Part shown: piece by piece, positions 1 through 10,042 of the stretch
Layout: each line of letters starts with the position of its first letter
Numbering within the stretch: position 1 is the stretch's first letter
NCBI GenBank assembly: GCA_023251625.1
Contig: JAHEYK010000004.1
Span: 1-37,660, forward strand
Direction: 5' to 3'
DNA from: Bacteroidota bacterium
GTDB taxonomy: Bacteria > Bacteroidota > Bacteroidia > Palsa-948
Length of the DNA: 37,660 nt
The notes under the pieces: model-generated
Seen by the model: only the letters and a program-made list of their open reading frames with translations
The model's database searches: none
Told to the model about the DNA's origin: nothing
Made by a program: the position numbers and the translations under genes

Positions 1-472
1 CAGCATCGTTGAACTTTCTGCGCTCGTTGGCAATCCGATTTTCAGTTCCTTCCAGCTGAGCCTGAAGATCAAGAAAATTTGTATTTGCTTTTAGGTCTGG
101 GTATTGTTCGGCAACCACCAACAATCTTGAAATAGCTGAACCTAAATTCCCCTGTGCCTGTTGGAAATTTTTCAGGCTGGCTTCATCTAGGTGGCTCGGA
201 TCAATTTTTACCTGTCCAACACTTGCCCTTGCTTCGGTTACCGCTACAATAGTGGATTTTTCAAAGTTCGCATAGCCCTGAACGGTATTCACGAGGTTAG
301 GAATGAGATCCATTCTGCGTTGGTAAGCAACTTCTACATTATGCCATTGTCCGGTAACGCCTTCATCCATGGTTACCATATTATTGTACGATCCACATCC
401 TGAAAAACAGATAAGTAGGATCACAAAAAAGAATCCGCCCCATACGAGCATTTTTTGCATTTGTGGTGTCAT
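1..472 (-). CDS. lemA: LemA family lipoprotein (C-terminus cut by window edge)
   Basis: Reading leftwards from an ATG at 472, about 157 codons are present before the window ends; family members are usually near 190 aa, so roughly the last 30 residues are missing. The N-terminus has a hydrophobic segment followed by CFSGCGS, which fits a lipobox, so the mature protein is probably lipid-anchored. The next part, with QRRMDLIPNLVNTVQGYA and a long helical region ending in ENRIANERRKFND, is the LemA signature. LemA proteins are helical membrane-associated proteins whose biochemical role is not settled. The gene lies 36 bp after the NifU-domain gene on the same strand and may be co-transcribed with it. 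Family assignment is confident; function is not known. Confidence 0.88.
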   Translation of the reverse strand, partial: MTPQMQKMLVWGGFFFVILLICFSGCGSYNNMVTMDEGVTGQWHNVEVAYQRRMDLIPNLVNTVQGYANFEKSTIVAVTEARASVGQVKIDPSHLDEASLKNFQQAQGNLGSAISRLLVVAEQYPDLKANTNFLDLQAQLEGTENRIANERRKFNDA

Positions 473-508
473 TTGAATTAAAAGTTAAAAATTATGAATT
501 ATACATTA

Positions 509-748
509 TTAAGCTACGGCTTCTACTTTTGTGATCTCCGGAACTGCATTTTTAATAGCCTCTTCGACCCCGGCTTTCATAGTGATATGGCTGATAGAAC
601 ATCCCTGGCAGGCTCCGTGCAATTTTACTCTAACAATATTATCGTCTGTAATCTCAACTAAAGAAATATCGCCTCCATCTGCCTTTAAAAAAGGGCGTAC
701 CTGTTCGAGGGCGTGTTCAATTTTGGAAATTGTTGCTGAATCTTTCAT
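509..748 (-). CDS. NifU C-terminal-domain Fe-S scaffold/carrier protein
   Basis: This 79-aa protein consists only of the NifU C-terminal (Nfu) domain. The pattern LKADGGDISLVEI (about residues 21-33) and the GACQGC motif with Cys47 and Cys50 are the family hallmark; two such CxxC motifs from a dimer hold a [4Fe-4S] cluster in characterised Nfu proteins. It likely transfers Fe-S clusters to apo-proteins in the cytoplasm. It follows mrp by 44 bp on the same strand, an order common in Bacteroidota and consistent with joint Fe-S handling. Length and start (ATG, no better upstream start) are normal for stand-alone Nfu proteins of this phylum. Confidence 0.93.
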   Translation of the reverse strand: MKDSATISKIEHALEQVRPFLKADGGDISLVEITDDNIVRVKLHGACQGCSISHITMKAGVEEAIKNAVPEITKVEAVA

Positions 749-792
749 TGTACGGATAACAAATCATTGCGAATCTACGAATATAAAAACAC

Positions 793-1956
<1,164 letters not shown>

Positions 1957-1990
1957 AAAATCAGATCTTCAAAATTGGATAGCGAATATA

Positions 1991-1998
1991 CAAAAGTA
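1991..1998 (-). promoter_or_regulatory. Putative -7 box (TAnnTTTG) of mrp
   Basis: On the minus strand this reads TACTTTTG, matching the Bacteroidota -7 consensus TAnnTTTG, 34 bp before the mrp start codon. I do not see a well-spaced TTTG -33 element, so support comes from the box and its position only. Confidence 0.45.
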
Positions 1999-2038
1999 TA
2001 GGGTGTAAAAGCAAAAAAGATAATGTTAAAGAAATAGT

Positions 2039-2063
2039 AAAATCAAAATCTACTTTTGATTTT
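2039..2063 (-). terminator. A/T-rich stem-loop after the collagen-like gene
   Basis: AAAATCAAAA (2039-2048) and TTTTGATTTT (2054-2063) form a perfect 10-bp stem with a TCTAC loop, starting 11 bp after the stop codon of the collagen-like gene and before the mrp promoter. Position and symmetry suggest a transcription terminator separating the two units, although the stem is weak because it is A/T-rich. Confidence 0.5.
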
Positions 2064-2074
2064 CTGAAAGTTGA

Positions 2075-2977
2075 TTATCGTTCGAATATATAACATCCGA
2101 AATCTATTCCAGCACCGGTTTTGATTAACCTGATCTCCCCGTTCCCATAAAATAGTATTTGTCCGCCGGTAACTGCTGTTGGACTGCAAACTATAAGGCC
2201 CGAAGGAGCGTAAGTAGTGGTTGAACCAGAGGTTCGTTTTCCCATTAAATGATACACCCCTCCTACTCCACAGTAAATTGTATTTGTCGCGTTCGTATAT
2301 TGAAATGCCACAAACCTGCTGTTTCCTCCGTTGTTATAGACAGCCTCAGAAATGATCACAGGGTCGCTCGTTGCCAGGGTAAATTCCGCAACACCTGTAT
2401 AACAAAGGATCAGATATTCTTTATTTGCAGATGTAATATAGGGCGGAGCGGCTGCAACTTCCGTAGTTCCGGCAAGGGTGCTGTTGAGGACTTCTGCTAA
2501 TGTCCAATCACTACCCAAGGAGGCCCCGGCAGGCCCGGCAGCGCCCATGGTACCTGTTACTCCGGTAGGACCGGTTGCACCAGAACCCGCAGGTCCAGTT
2601 GGGCCCGTTACACCATTTGCACCCGCAGGTCCTGTGGGACCAATAGCTCCACCGGTTGCACGGACCCATTGGGTACCATCCCAGTAATAATATCCCGGAA
2701 CCACATCATTAATTGTTGCGGTATTGTAAACCAATAAGCTAGTTACAATACTTGCGCCGATCGGAGAATTGGAAGTTGTTTGAGTAAGTGCGACACGGGG
2801 AATAAGAAGACCTTTGTTCGTTGCGTCTATGTCAAGCATTGCTGAAGAATTTGCAGCCGCTCCTGTAGTATTTACAGCAATATTTTGAGATATCCCTCTA
2901 TAAGAACACAGTAAAAAGAAAACGGGAAATGTGAAAGCAATGAACTTTCGATTCCAGAAATGGAAATTTTTTTTCAT
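2075..2977 (-). CDS. Secreted collagen-like repeat protein
   Basis: A 300-aa protein with an N-terminal signal peptide (hydrophobic FIAFTFPVFFLLCSY, cleavage likely after GISQ). Residues 40-110 match a domain seen in many secreted Bacteroidota proteins (SSAMLDIDATNKGLLIPRV ... YYYWDGTQWV). Residues 113-153 are a collagen-like run of about 13 Gly-X-Y triplets with one break at GSG. The C-terminal 145 residues form a probable beta-rich head of unknown family ending in YIFER. I see no T9SS sorting domain, so its export route past the inner membrane is unclear. Layout of stalk plus head resembles collagen-like tail-fibre or spike proteins; a role in surface attachment is only a guess. It is the last gene of unit A, 97 bp after the SBBP gene. 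Confidence 0.78.
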   Translation of the reverse strand: MKKNFHFWNRKFIAFTFPVFFLLCSYRGISQNIAVNTTGAAANSSAMLDIDATNKGLLIPRVALTQTTSNSPIGASIVTSLLVYNTATINDVVPGYYYWDGTQWVRATGGAIGPTGPAGANGVTGPTGPAGSGATGPTGVTGTMGAAGPAGASLGSDWTLAEVLNSTLAGTTEVAAAPPYITSANKEYLILCYTGVAEFTLATSDPVIISEAVYNNGGNSRFVAFQYTNATNTIYCGVGGVYHLMGKRTSGSTTTYAPSGLIVCSPTAVTGGQILFYGNGEIRLIKTGAGIDFGCYIFER

Positions 2978-3074
2978 AGGGTGATCATTGTACGAAACAT
3001 AGAGCTATTAGGTTACAATTATACTCCATATATAACAATATTGTTTCTATAAAAACACCTTGCTCTATAAGGAT

Positions 3075-6000
3075 CTACCTCACCAAACTCACATTCCCTT
3101 TTTGATTTATTATTCGTCCGTCTTTAAGCGTTGCTTCCAGATAATATCCGAACACGGCCGAATCCATCAGCTTTCCATGATACATTCCATCCCAACAAAC
3201 TGACTGAGCCGAAGATTCAAAAACTTTTTCTCCCCAACGGTCGTAAATGGTAAGATGCATGGTTTCAATACAATCGCCCATTACGCACTCCAGGTCATTT
3301 TCAAGATCGCTGTTCGGAGAAAATGCATTGGGCAGATAAATGGCTCCGCAGGGAATATCCACATATACTGTTACGCATGCGCTGTCTGTACAATTACTGG
3401 CATCGGTCACAAGCAAACAATACGTAGTGGTTTGAGTTGGTGTTGCCACAGGTTTTACGCAGGTAGTGCAGCTTAATCCTGTAGCCGGCGACCACTGATA
3501 AGTCCCGGTACCGGTTCCGGTAAGTGTGACGGTTGATCCCAGTGCAACGGTAGTGGCAGAAGCAGCAGCCGTAGCAGTAGGACCGGGTGTTTGTGTAACA
3601 TTCACAGTTTGCGTAAGCGTGCATCCACCTGCATCGGTTATCGTTGCCGTATAATTTCCCGCTCCAAGTCCGGTTGCAGTTTGTGTGGTCTGTCCGTTGT
3701 TCCAACTGTAGGTAAACGGAGATGTTCCACCGTTTGCAGTTGCGGTAGCCGTTCCATCAATGCCGGAGCAGCTGCTGGCAACAGAAGATGCTGCCAAAGT
3801 AAAGCCCGGTAAAACGGTTACAGATTGTGTAGCTGTTACAGAGCATCCGCTGGAGTTGGTCACAGTGACTGTATAATTCGTTGATGCTGTTGGAGTAATT
3901 GTGAGGACAGAAGTTGTAGCTCCTGTGTTCCAGGAATACGTTCCTCCTCCTGATGCGGTGAGTGTGGTGCTTTGTCCCTTACAGAGAATCGCATTTCCGG
4001 TGATCGCTGCCGTTGGCGGAGAACTTACCGTTACAGTTGCCGTTGCAGTATCAGAAGGACAAGACCCGTTGGAAACAATGACGGAATAGTTTGAAGTAGA
4101 CGTTGGCGAAACAGTAATGGAAGAAGTGGTTGCTCCTGTATTCCATGAGTACGTTCCCCCTCCAGACGCATTCAGCGTAACACTTTGTCCTGTACAAATA
4201 GATGTATTTCCTGCAATAGCTGCGGTGATGGAATTATTCACAGTGATCTTTACGCTGTCATTGGAAACACCGCAGGAATTAGTAAGAGTGAACGTATAGG
4301 TTGTAGTAGAGGAAGGAGAAACTACGATGGAAGAAGTTGTTTGTCCGCTTGGATTCCAAACATAGCCGCTCGTTCCTCCCGTTCCTGTGAGAGTAACGGA
4401 TGAGCCCGGACAAATAGTAACATCTGGCCCGGCATTCGCTGTGCCGGATGTAAGCGGCCCGCTGAAGCGCACAATACCCGGTTGGGTGCTGTTACTATCA
4501 GTTGCTAATTTAATAGGTTGAAATACGCCCGGTGTGGTTGGAAATACATACGAGTTGGAACCAAATCCAATAGCTATCTGTTCTTGTGTGCCGGTAGTGT
4601 TCACCCCAATCGCTCCGCAAACATCCCATCCTTTACTACCTGTAAAAGTGGACCACACATAAGCAGTTCCTGTTTGATTTAATTTACATACATAAATATC
4701 TTCTCCTCCTGTACAGCTAGCACAAGGAGATGCGCCTACCACAGGAAAAGACGCATAGCTTCCTCCATCACCCGTAACATATGCTTCATCGCAGGAGTTC
4801 ACATAAATATCACGCGCTTCGTCTGAACTAGGATCTGTTTTTCCCAAATAGGTGGAATAGATCAATGCAGACCCGGTGGAATTCAGTCTAGTCACGAAAG
4901 AATCGAACGTTCCCGGGCCCGTAGTTGGATCCACAACTCCCGGTGTGATCGGATAATTGGTGCTGAAAAGAATTACCCCGCAAACGAAGGGCTCATCCCC
5001 GGCACTTACGTACATGCCCTGCATCACATCGTCAATATTTCCCCCTAAAAATGTAGAATACTTTAACGAGGTCATACCCGCGTTCAATTTAAATATAGCC
5101 ATATCCCCATGCAGATTATAAATATTGGGGCCGTCATTAAAAGTCTGATCGTATGCTCCTGCCGTAGTTGGAAAATCGGACGAATCTGTGTTACAACCAA
5201 CCGTTGCTTCACCGGCTGCATTCACTCCGATTCCGACTCCTGTTTCATTCTTACTGCTTCCTACCAATGTGGAAGCAAGCAATGTATTTCCGGCAGGGCC
5301 TAGCTTGCTCACCGTAACATCGCCAAATCCTTTGAGCGTGGTTTGAAATGCCCCTGCTGAAGTAGGAAAGTTTGCAGACGAGGTATTTCCAACTACATAA
5401 ACATTATTCGATGCATCTAGTGTAATATCCTGCCCCATGTCAGATCCGCTGCCACCTAAAAATGTAGAAAAGAGCAATGCTGACCCAGCTGCATTCAGTT
5501 TGGTTACAAAAATATCGCCGGCTCCATTGTAGGTAGGATCGTAGGCGCTTAAAGTAGGCCAGTTAAAAGAAGATGTTTGCCCGGTGACATACACTTCATT
5601 GGCCGCATTCAAATAAATATTTGTTCCGCTGTCCCACTGATTGCCCCCGATGTAAGTAGAATATATGAGCGCAGTGCCGGTTGTGTTTATCTTGAAAACA
5701 AATACATCGTATGTACCTCCTGCCAGGGTGGTGCTATAACTACCGGGTACAGTTGGAAATGTTGCCATATAAGAACCAACAGCATAGGTGTTTCCGGCAG
5801 CATCCATTGCAAGTTTGCTGATACTTCCGCTGTTAGTTCCGGTTCCTGCAACAAACGTGGAATAGTCAATAACGATTGGGTCAATGATCAGCTCTTGTTC
5901 TTTCGAGTATGGCTCAAGCATTTTAAATCCCACGGTTGAGTCATTCAGCAAAGCATACGAGCTCTTAATTTCTGTTTTCTTCCCATTTACAAATTGATAC

Positions 6001-6689
6001 GTGCATGGTTTCCCTTCTTTCATAATTCCCCAGGGGGTGGTTAAAAGCAGTTCTCCTCCTCTGCTGATACGGATCTTTTTAATTCCGGCATAGTTCATCC
6101 GGATATCACCCACACTTGCATGAGGTTTTACCACAAAATCATATTCGAGTTTTTTGTTGTTTCCGTAATATTTCAGGTCTATGTCATTGTAAATATTCTT
6201 GTATGTTACGATCTTATAGTCAGGCACATTGATGCAATGTTTTTTAGGGTCATTCCCAATAAAATAATTGGCTTTGCTGTCGGCTTTTCCGGCAGCAGCA
6301 ATAAGCACATTCGGATTTGCTCCTTCAAATCGCACATTCCATACCATGCATTCTTCATCCTTTCTCTTTTCGGGGTGATAAACACGTTCCTGTATTTCTC
6401 TCGCTTCTTTGAGCACGGAACGGTCATCCCCGTCTTCGTCATCTTTTTTTACCGGCCTCACGAAGCCAAACGAGAGTTCATTCTTCATGAAGTAAACATT
6501 GGCGGCTGGGGCCGAACCGGAGAACAATACTTTATCATCCCACTGCCCCATGTTCTGGCGGAATATCAATGGAAGTTTTGATAAGTTTTCTTCTGATGCA
6601 GCGACCGAGCCGGAAAATTTTTCATTGGTTGGCTGGGCAAATGCTCCAGCAGAAACAAGCAAAAGAAACGGTAAAAAATGTTTGATCAT
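3075..6689 (-). CDS. Large T9SS-secreted SBBP-propeller / PKD-like / SprB-repeat protein (gliding-motility-type C-terminus)
   Basis: From the ATG at 6689 the protein is 1204 aa and starts with a clean signal peptide, MIKHFLPFLLLVSAGAFAQ. The open frame extends 8 codons upstream to a TTG, which I reject because the signal peptide begins at the ATG. Domains in order: an N-terminal DUF7948-like domain (QNMGQWDDKVLFSG ... IIDPIVIDYSTF), about 8-9 SBBP beta-propeller repeats (units such as ALIYSTYIGG...D and NVYVVGNTSS), three Ig/PKD-like repeats (CPGSSVTLTG, CTGQSVTLNA, CKGQSTTLTA), one SprB-like repeat (FTYSWNNGQTTQTATGLGAG) and a CHU_C/type B sorting domain from IYLPNAFSPN to GNVSLVR. This is the layout of large Bacteroidota cell-surface or secreted adhesin-like proteins. 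It is the second gene of unit A. Export by T9SS is well supported; its target is unknown. Confidence 0.9.
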   Translation of the reverse strand: MIKHFLPFLLLVSAGAFAQPTNEKFSGSVAASEENLSKLPLIFRQNMGQWDDKVLFSGSAPAANVYFMKNELSFGFVRPVKKDDEDGDDRSVLKEAREIQERVYHPEKRKDEECMVWNVRFEGANPNVLIAAAGKADSKANYFIGNDPKKHCINVPDYKIVTYKNIYNDIDLKYYGNNKKLEYDFVVKPHASVGDIRMNYAGIKKIRISRGGELLLTTPWGIMKEGKPCTYQFVNGKKTEIKSSYALLNDSTVGFKMLEPYSKEQELIIDPIVIDYSTFVAGTGTNSGSISKLAMDAAGNTYAVGSYMATFPTVPGSYSTTLAGGTYDVFVFKINTTGTALIYSTYIGGNQWDSGTNIYLNAANEVYVTGQTSSFNWPTLSAYDPTYNGAGDIFVTKLNAAGSALLFSTFLGGSGSDMGQDITLDASNNVYVVGNTSSANFPTSAGAFQTTLKGFGDVTVSKLGPAGNTLLASTLVGSSKNETGVGIGVNAAGEATVGCNTDSSDFPTTAGAYDQTFNDGPNIYNLHGDMAIFKLNAGMTSLKYSTFLGGNIDDVMQGMYVSAGDEPFVCGVILFSTNYPITPGVVDPTTGPGTFDSFVTRLNSTGSALIYSTYLGKTDPSSDEARDIYVNSCDEAYVTGDGGSYASFPVVGASPCASCTGGEDIYVCKLNQTGTAYVWSTFTGSKGWDVCGAIGVNTTGTQEQIAIGFGSNSYVFPTTPGVFQPIKLATDSNSTQPGIVRFSGPLTSGTANAGPDVTICPGSSVTLTGTGGTSGYVWNPSGQTTSSIVVSPSSTTTYTFTLTNSCGVSNDSVKITVNNSITAAIAGNTSICTGQSVTLNASGGGTYSWNTGATTSSITVSPTSTSNYSVIVSNGSCPSDTATATVTVSSPPTAAITGNAILCKGQSTTLTASGGGTYSWNTGATTSVLTITPTASTNYTVTVTNSSGCSVTATQSVTVLPGFTLAASSVASSCSGIDGTATATANGGTSPFTYSWNNGQTTQTATGLGAGNYTATITDAGGCTLTQTVNVTQTPGPTATAAASATTVALGSTVTLTGTGTGTYQWSPATGLSCTTCVKPVATPTQTTTYCLLVTDASNCTDSACVTVYVDIPCGAIYLPNAFSPNSDLENDLECVMGDCIETMHLTIYDRWGEKVFESSAQSVCWDGMYHGKLMDSAVFGYYLEATLKDGRIINQKGNVSLVR

Positions 6690-6813
6690 GGGGTGTAAAT
6701 AATTGATGATCAAAGATAGGTAATAAGAATAACGAGTTTATGCTTATTTCTCATAATTGTAACGTAGCTAAGAATCTGTCGGGGCTCAAATTTTTTGTGG
6801 TTTTTGGATCTGT

Positions 6814-8184
6814 TTATCGCTGAATAATTATTTTTTTCGTTGTCACTGCATTTTCTGACCTTACTTGAATGAAATAATTACCATTGGGGAAATTTTCCAG
6901 GTCAATATCTGCCTTCTGCATCTCTATTTTTGAAACATAAACCGGCTCTCCCAGTGCATTCATAATTTCAATTTCGGAAATGTTTTTTCCTGACTGTACT
7001 GTGATCACTCTTGCCACCGGGTTTGGAAATACAAGTACAGATAATTTATTATCAGCCTGAGAAATGCCGGTTGCATTTGCTTGATATTCATACACTCCCA
7101 TGTCAAAACCATTTCCCTGGGGGCGCGAGGTGCTATCCATGTCATTGATCACGATGGGAGACAGAGGAATGCCTGCGTCAATGCCTGCTGAATTTGGTTT
7201 CAGATGATAATCTACAGTGTCATTTATAAAATTGGGGTACGTAGCAATTAAATTACTTCCCGATGTATACGAAACATCCGTGCCTGCCCAGGTCATGTTG
7301 ATCGTTCCCTGTGGATTTCCATACCACATGTTGTAATCTATCACAACCCCTGTTCCGTGTGCATCGTAGCAAAGCAATCCGAGCTCTGCATTGTTGTACA
7401 AAATATTATTGCGTATGTCCACTCCATCCATATCCATCCAGAGCATAATGCCCGAACGGCCATTCCGTGCGATCACATTGTTATAAACTTTCATATTGCT
7501 CACGGTGCTATAGCCTGCAATATGCAATCCGTATGCGCAGTTATCAGTAATGATATTGTTCGCTATGATCTCATTATCTCCGGTCAGATACATCCCATGA
7601 TCCAGGTTGCTGTTCAGGGAAAAACGCCCGTTATGATGGATATAATTCCCATAATATTTTGTCCCATCTGTGTTTTCATCCGAAAGAAGTCCTGCTTGTC
7701 CGGACGCACTGTTGGGGTCACCGATATTTCCGCAATGATTGATATTGTTATTCAGGATCTGATTTCCTGTAGCAGTTCCTTTGATCCAGAGTCCGCATTC
7801 AAAAGCTCCGCGCATGTCAAAACCATCAATGATATGATAATTACCACTGAGTGAAATACATTCGATATGATCGCTCACATTTCCTGCATCAATGACCGCT
7901 TTCCATTTGTATTGGGATTTTATGGTAATGGGATTTGCAGCCGTTCCATTCTTGGTGAAATTCAATCCGGCATAAGGAGTGTAATCGGTATAAATTCCCG
8001 GCTTTACAATGATCACATCACCTGCAGTCACTTTGCTGTAAGCATAGGTGATCGTTTTGAAAGGAAGGGCAATGGTACCTGCATTTGAATTGCTTCCGGT
8101 AGTGGAAACATAGTAGGTGGTTGCAAAACAGGTAGAGATACAGAAAACAAGAACAGCTGCGAGGGTGGTACGTGTTTTTGTCAT
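6814..8184 (-). CDS. T9SS-secreted right-handed beta-helix protein
   Basis: A 456-aa protein with a signal peptide (LAAVLVFCISTCFA). Residues 23-75 (YYVSTTGSNSNAGTIALPFKTI ... IIVKPGIY) match the DUF1565-like start of parallel beta-helix proteins. Residues about 110-300 carry repeated N-rich turns (NQILNNNINHCG, NEIIANNIITDN, MKVYNNVIARNG, VDIRNNILYNNAELG) typical of NosD/pectate-lyase-like beta-helices. The last 75 residues are a T9SS type A sorting domain (VFPNPVARVITVQS ... GNYFIQV ... KKIIIQR). The fold is usual for polysaccharide lyases and hydrolases, but I see no catalytic signature, so the substrate cannot be stated. It is the first gene of unit A, divergent from helical paralogue A with 169 bp between start codons. 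Confidence 0.88.
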   Translation of the reverse strand: MTKTRTTLAAVLVFCISTCFATTYYVSTTGSNSNAGTIALPFKTITYAYSKVTAGDVIIVKPGIYTDYTPYAGLNFTKNGTAANPITIKSQYKWKAVIDAGNVSDHIECISLSGNYHIIDGFDMRGAFECGLWIKGTATGNQILNNNINHCGNIGDPNSASGQAGLLSDENTDGTKYYGNYIHHNGRFSLNSNLDHGMYLTGDNEIIANNIITDNCAYGLHIAGYSTVSNMKVYNNVIARNGRSGIMLWMDMDGVDIRNNILYNNAELGLLCYDAHGTGVVIDYNMWYGNPQGTINMTWAGTDVSYTSGSNLIATYPNFINDTVDYHLKPNSAGIDAGIPLSPIVINDMDSTSRPQGNGFDMGVYEYQANATGISQADNKLSVLVFPNPVARVITVQSGKNISEIEIMNALGEPVYVSKIEMQKADIDLENFPNGNYFIQVRSENAVTTKKIIIQR

Positions 8185-8197
8185 GTGTTTTTTATTG

Positions 8198-8229
8198 TAA
8201 ATGTATCTTCAATGGAAGCGGAAAACAAA
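8198..8229 (-). promoter_or_regulatory. Promoter-like motif before the beta-helix gene, shared with unit B
   Basis: On the minus strand the stretch has TTTG (8226-8229), a 20-bp spacer and TACATTTA (8198-8205), close to the Bacteroidota TTTG/TAnnTTTG promoter. On the plus strand the order AAATGTATCT, GGAAG, AAAACAA is the same as at 19832-19860, in front of the unit B kelch gene. The box is only 13 bp from the start codon, so the 5' leader would be very short. Confidence 0.45.
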
Positions 8230-8285
8230 TCATGATTTCGTTATTTTTAGTATTTATAAAATAAGACTATTAATATAAATTACCG

Positions 8286-8293
8286 TATTTTTG
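8286..8293 (+). promoter_or_regulatory. Putative -7 box of helical paralogue A
   Basis: TATTTTTG matches TAnnTTTG and ends 60 bp before the start codon of the plus-strand gene. The same octamer followed by TA occurs before paralogue C at 27554. A convincing -33 element is not visible. Confidence 0.4.
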
Positions 8294-8353
8294 TACTAAA
8301 ATCATATATATATGTAAAATTTATACATATATTAGCCTTATATTTAGCTTTCA

Positions 8354-9889
8354 ATGATCATTAGTACTAGTCTCTTTGACCTGATTCATTCGCTCTCAAA
8401 AACAGAAAAGACCTATTTCAAAAAGAACAGCACTGCGTTTCTGCGTGAAAGAGGGAATAACTACCTACAGCTGTTCAACGTCATCGCTGAACAGGATTCT
8501 TACAACGAAAAAGAAATAATCCGGCAATTCAAAGGAGAAAAATTCGTCCGCCAGTTCTCGGTCGCAAAAAATTATCTGTACAACCGCATCCTGGATACCA
8601 TGCAGGCCTATCACCGCTCTGTGCTTTCGGAAGTACATGGACTGATGAATAAGTCGGAATATTTATTCGAGAAGGGATTATACAAACAAGCTGATAAACT
8701 TCTGCGGATGGCAGAAAAGATTGCTCGTAAGCATGAGCTGCATTCCATCCTGATCAGCATCTATGAACATCAGAAATTTGATCAGGCCATAAAAAAACGC
8801 GAACCGGGCATCGCGGAGAAATACATTGACAAGGCAGAAAAAGAGAAACTACTCCTCAACAATCATTTGAATTTTTTAAAACTGCTGGCACAAACACAGC
8901 GCGTTTATAATCTGTACGGAAAAACAAAGAATAAAAAATACCTGACATCCTTCAAAAAAATAATGAACAACCCGCTGCTTAAAGACGAATCGCACGCACT
9001 TACCTTTAACAACAAAAGAAGATTTTATGATATACATGCAGTCTACAACAGCATCCTGGGAAATGAGCAAAAGGCTTATTATTTTTCACAAAAAATAATT
9101 TCTCTTTTTGATACTAATCCTGAAAAGAAAAGATCGGCAGCGATCAGCTATGCCGGCTATATCAACAACACACTGCTATTCTCTCATTTTTTACGGAAAT
9201 ATCGTGAAATGGAAAATTACCTTCAGAAATTAGTTGAAATAAAATCTATACTGATTTCAAAGTATCAAAAAGCAAGATTGTTTCAGATCTATACTAGCAA
9301 TTACCTGAACCTTTACGGTACAACAGGGCGATTTGATGTGTCAGAGAAAAAACTTCCCTCCATCATTGCAGAACTGTCCGAACATGAGAAAAAATTAGCT
9401 CCCATCGACAAATTTCTCATCTTCGGAAACCTTGCAAATACCTTTTTGGGATTGGAAGATTATAAAAATTGTCTGGCCTGGATCAATAAGATTCGCAACG
9501 AGCTGCCCGCAAATACACGTCCGGACCTTGACAGTGAAATAATGCTGATGAACATCATCGTACATAATGAACTGAAACACGAAGAGCTCATTCCGCATCT
9601 CGTCACTTCCTACTACCGATTCCTGAGCAAAAAAGAACTGGCAACAAAGCCCGAAAAATACTTACTGTCCTTTCTGAGAAAACTGCCCGGGGCCAACACC
9701 GAAACAAAGCTTAAGCAATCCATATCTCAGCTCAAGGATCGGCTTGATGCGTATGAAAAAAAAGAAGGAAACAACCCGGACTACACTCCATTCTTTTTCG
9801 ACATTGTAAGCTGGCTGGAAAGCAAAATTCAAAAAAGAAGTTTCGCAGAAATAGTCAGAGAAAAAGCAAAATACTTAGAAGTATCCTAA
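8354..9889 (+). CDS. Helical repeat protein of unknown function, paralogue A
   Basis: A 511-aa protein without signal peptide or membrane segment, rich in Lys, Glu, Leu and Tyr and predicted by eye to be almost entirely helical, like TPR solenoids. It is paralogous to the proteins at 19961 and 27643. Shared features are SLSKTEKTYFKK near residue 13, a YLQLFNVI block near 37, KGEKFVRQFSVAKNYLY at 60-76, EYLFEKGLY near 102-110 and a C-terminal WLESKIQ..SFAEIV motif. Similar unnamed proteins occur widely in Bacteroidota, to my recollection, but I know of no assigned function. The final 24 codons are identical in DNA to paralogue B. It is divergent from the beta-helix gene and convergent with the RCC1 gene. 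A cytoplasmic regulatory or scaffolding role for the neighbouring secretion cargo is inference only. Confidence 0.85.
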   Translation: MIISTSLFDLIHSLSKTEKTYFKKNSTAFLRERGNNYLQLFNVIAEQDSYNEKEIIRQFKGEKFVRQFSVAKNYLYNRILDTMQAYHRSVLSEVHGLMNKSEYLFEKGLYKQADKLLRMAEKIARKHELHSILISIYEHQKFDQAIKKREPGIAEKYIDKAEKEKLLLNNHLNFLKLLAQTQRVYNLYGKTKNKKYLTSFKKIMNNPLLKDESHALTFNNKRRFYDIHAVYNSILGNEQKAYYFSQKIISLFDTNPEKKRSAAISYAGYINNTLLFSHFLRKYREMENYLQKLVEIKSILISKYQKARLFQIYTSNYLNLYGTTGRFDVSEKKLPSIIAELSEHEKKLAPIDKFLIFGNLANTFLGLEDYKNCLAWINKIRNELPANTRPDLDSEIMLMNIIVHNELKHEELIPHLVTSYYRFLSKKELATKPEKYLLSFLRKLPGANTETKLKQSISQLKDRLDAYEKKEGNNPDYTPFFFDIVSWLESKIQKRSFAEIVREKAKYLEVS

Positions 9890-9910
9890 TCTATTTTACA
9901 ACAGACACTC
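9816..9910 (+). repeat. 95-bp exact direct repeat, copy at locus A
   Basis: Identical base for base to 21426-21520. It covers the last 24 codons and stop of paralogue A plus 21 bp after it. The last 20 bp (9891-9910), read on the minus strand, encode RVSVVK and a stop, the exact end of the CHU_C protein at 21501, but no such gene is present here. Flanking bases differ on both sides (c versus g at 9815/21425, t versus g at 9911/21521). Confidence 0.97.
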
Positions 9911-10042
9911 TATAAATATTTTATGCTCGAAAAGATTTTTTGCGACCAGTTGTTTTGCGAATGGGTTATGCAGTGAAGGGTTATTACAAGAGATATTAGG
10001 GGAAATATTTTTCTCGCTTGAAATAAATTTCTGGGCATTGTT

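Noticed and set aside
2478-2687. Pro-rich open frame antisense to the collagen-like region
   Set aside because: It is the complement of the Gly-X-Y codons (GGN-CCN bias); no start context, signal or homology of its own.
9890-10042. Possible remnant of a whole CHU_C pseudogene after paralogue A
   Set aside because: Beyond the 20 identical bases (9891-9910) I could not read any further CHU_C-like residues in any minus-strand frame, so only the orphan end is claimed.
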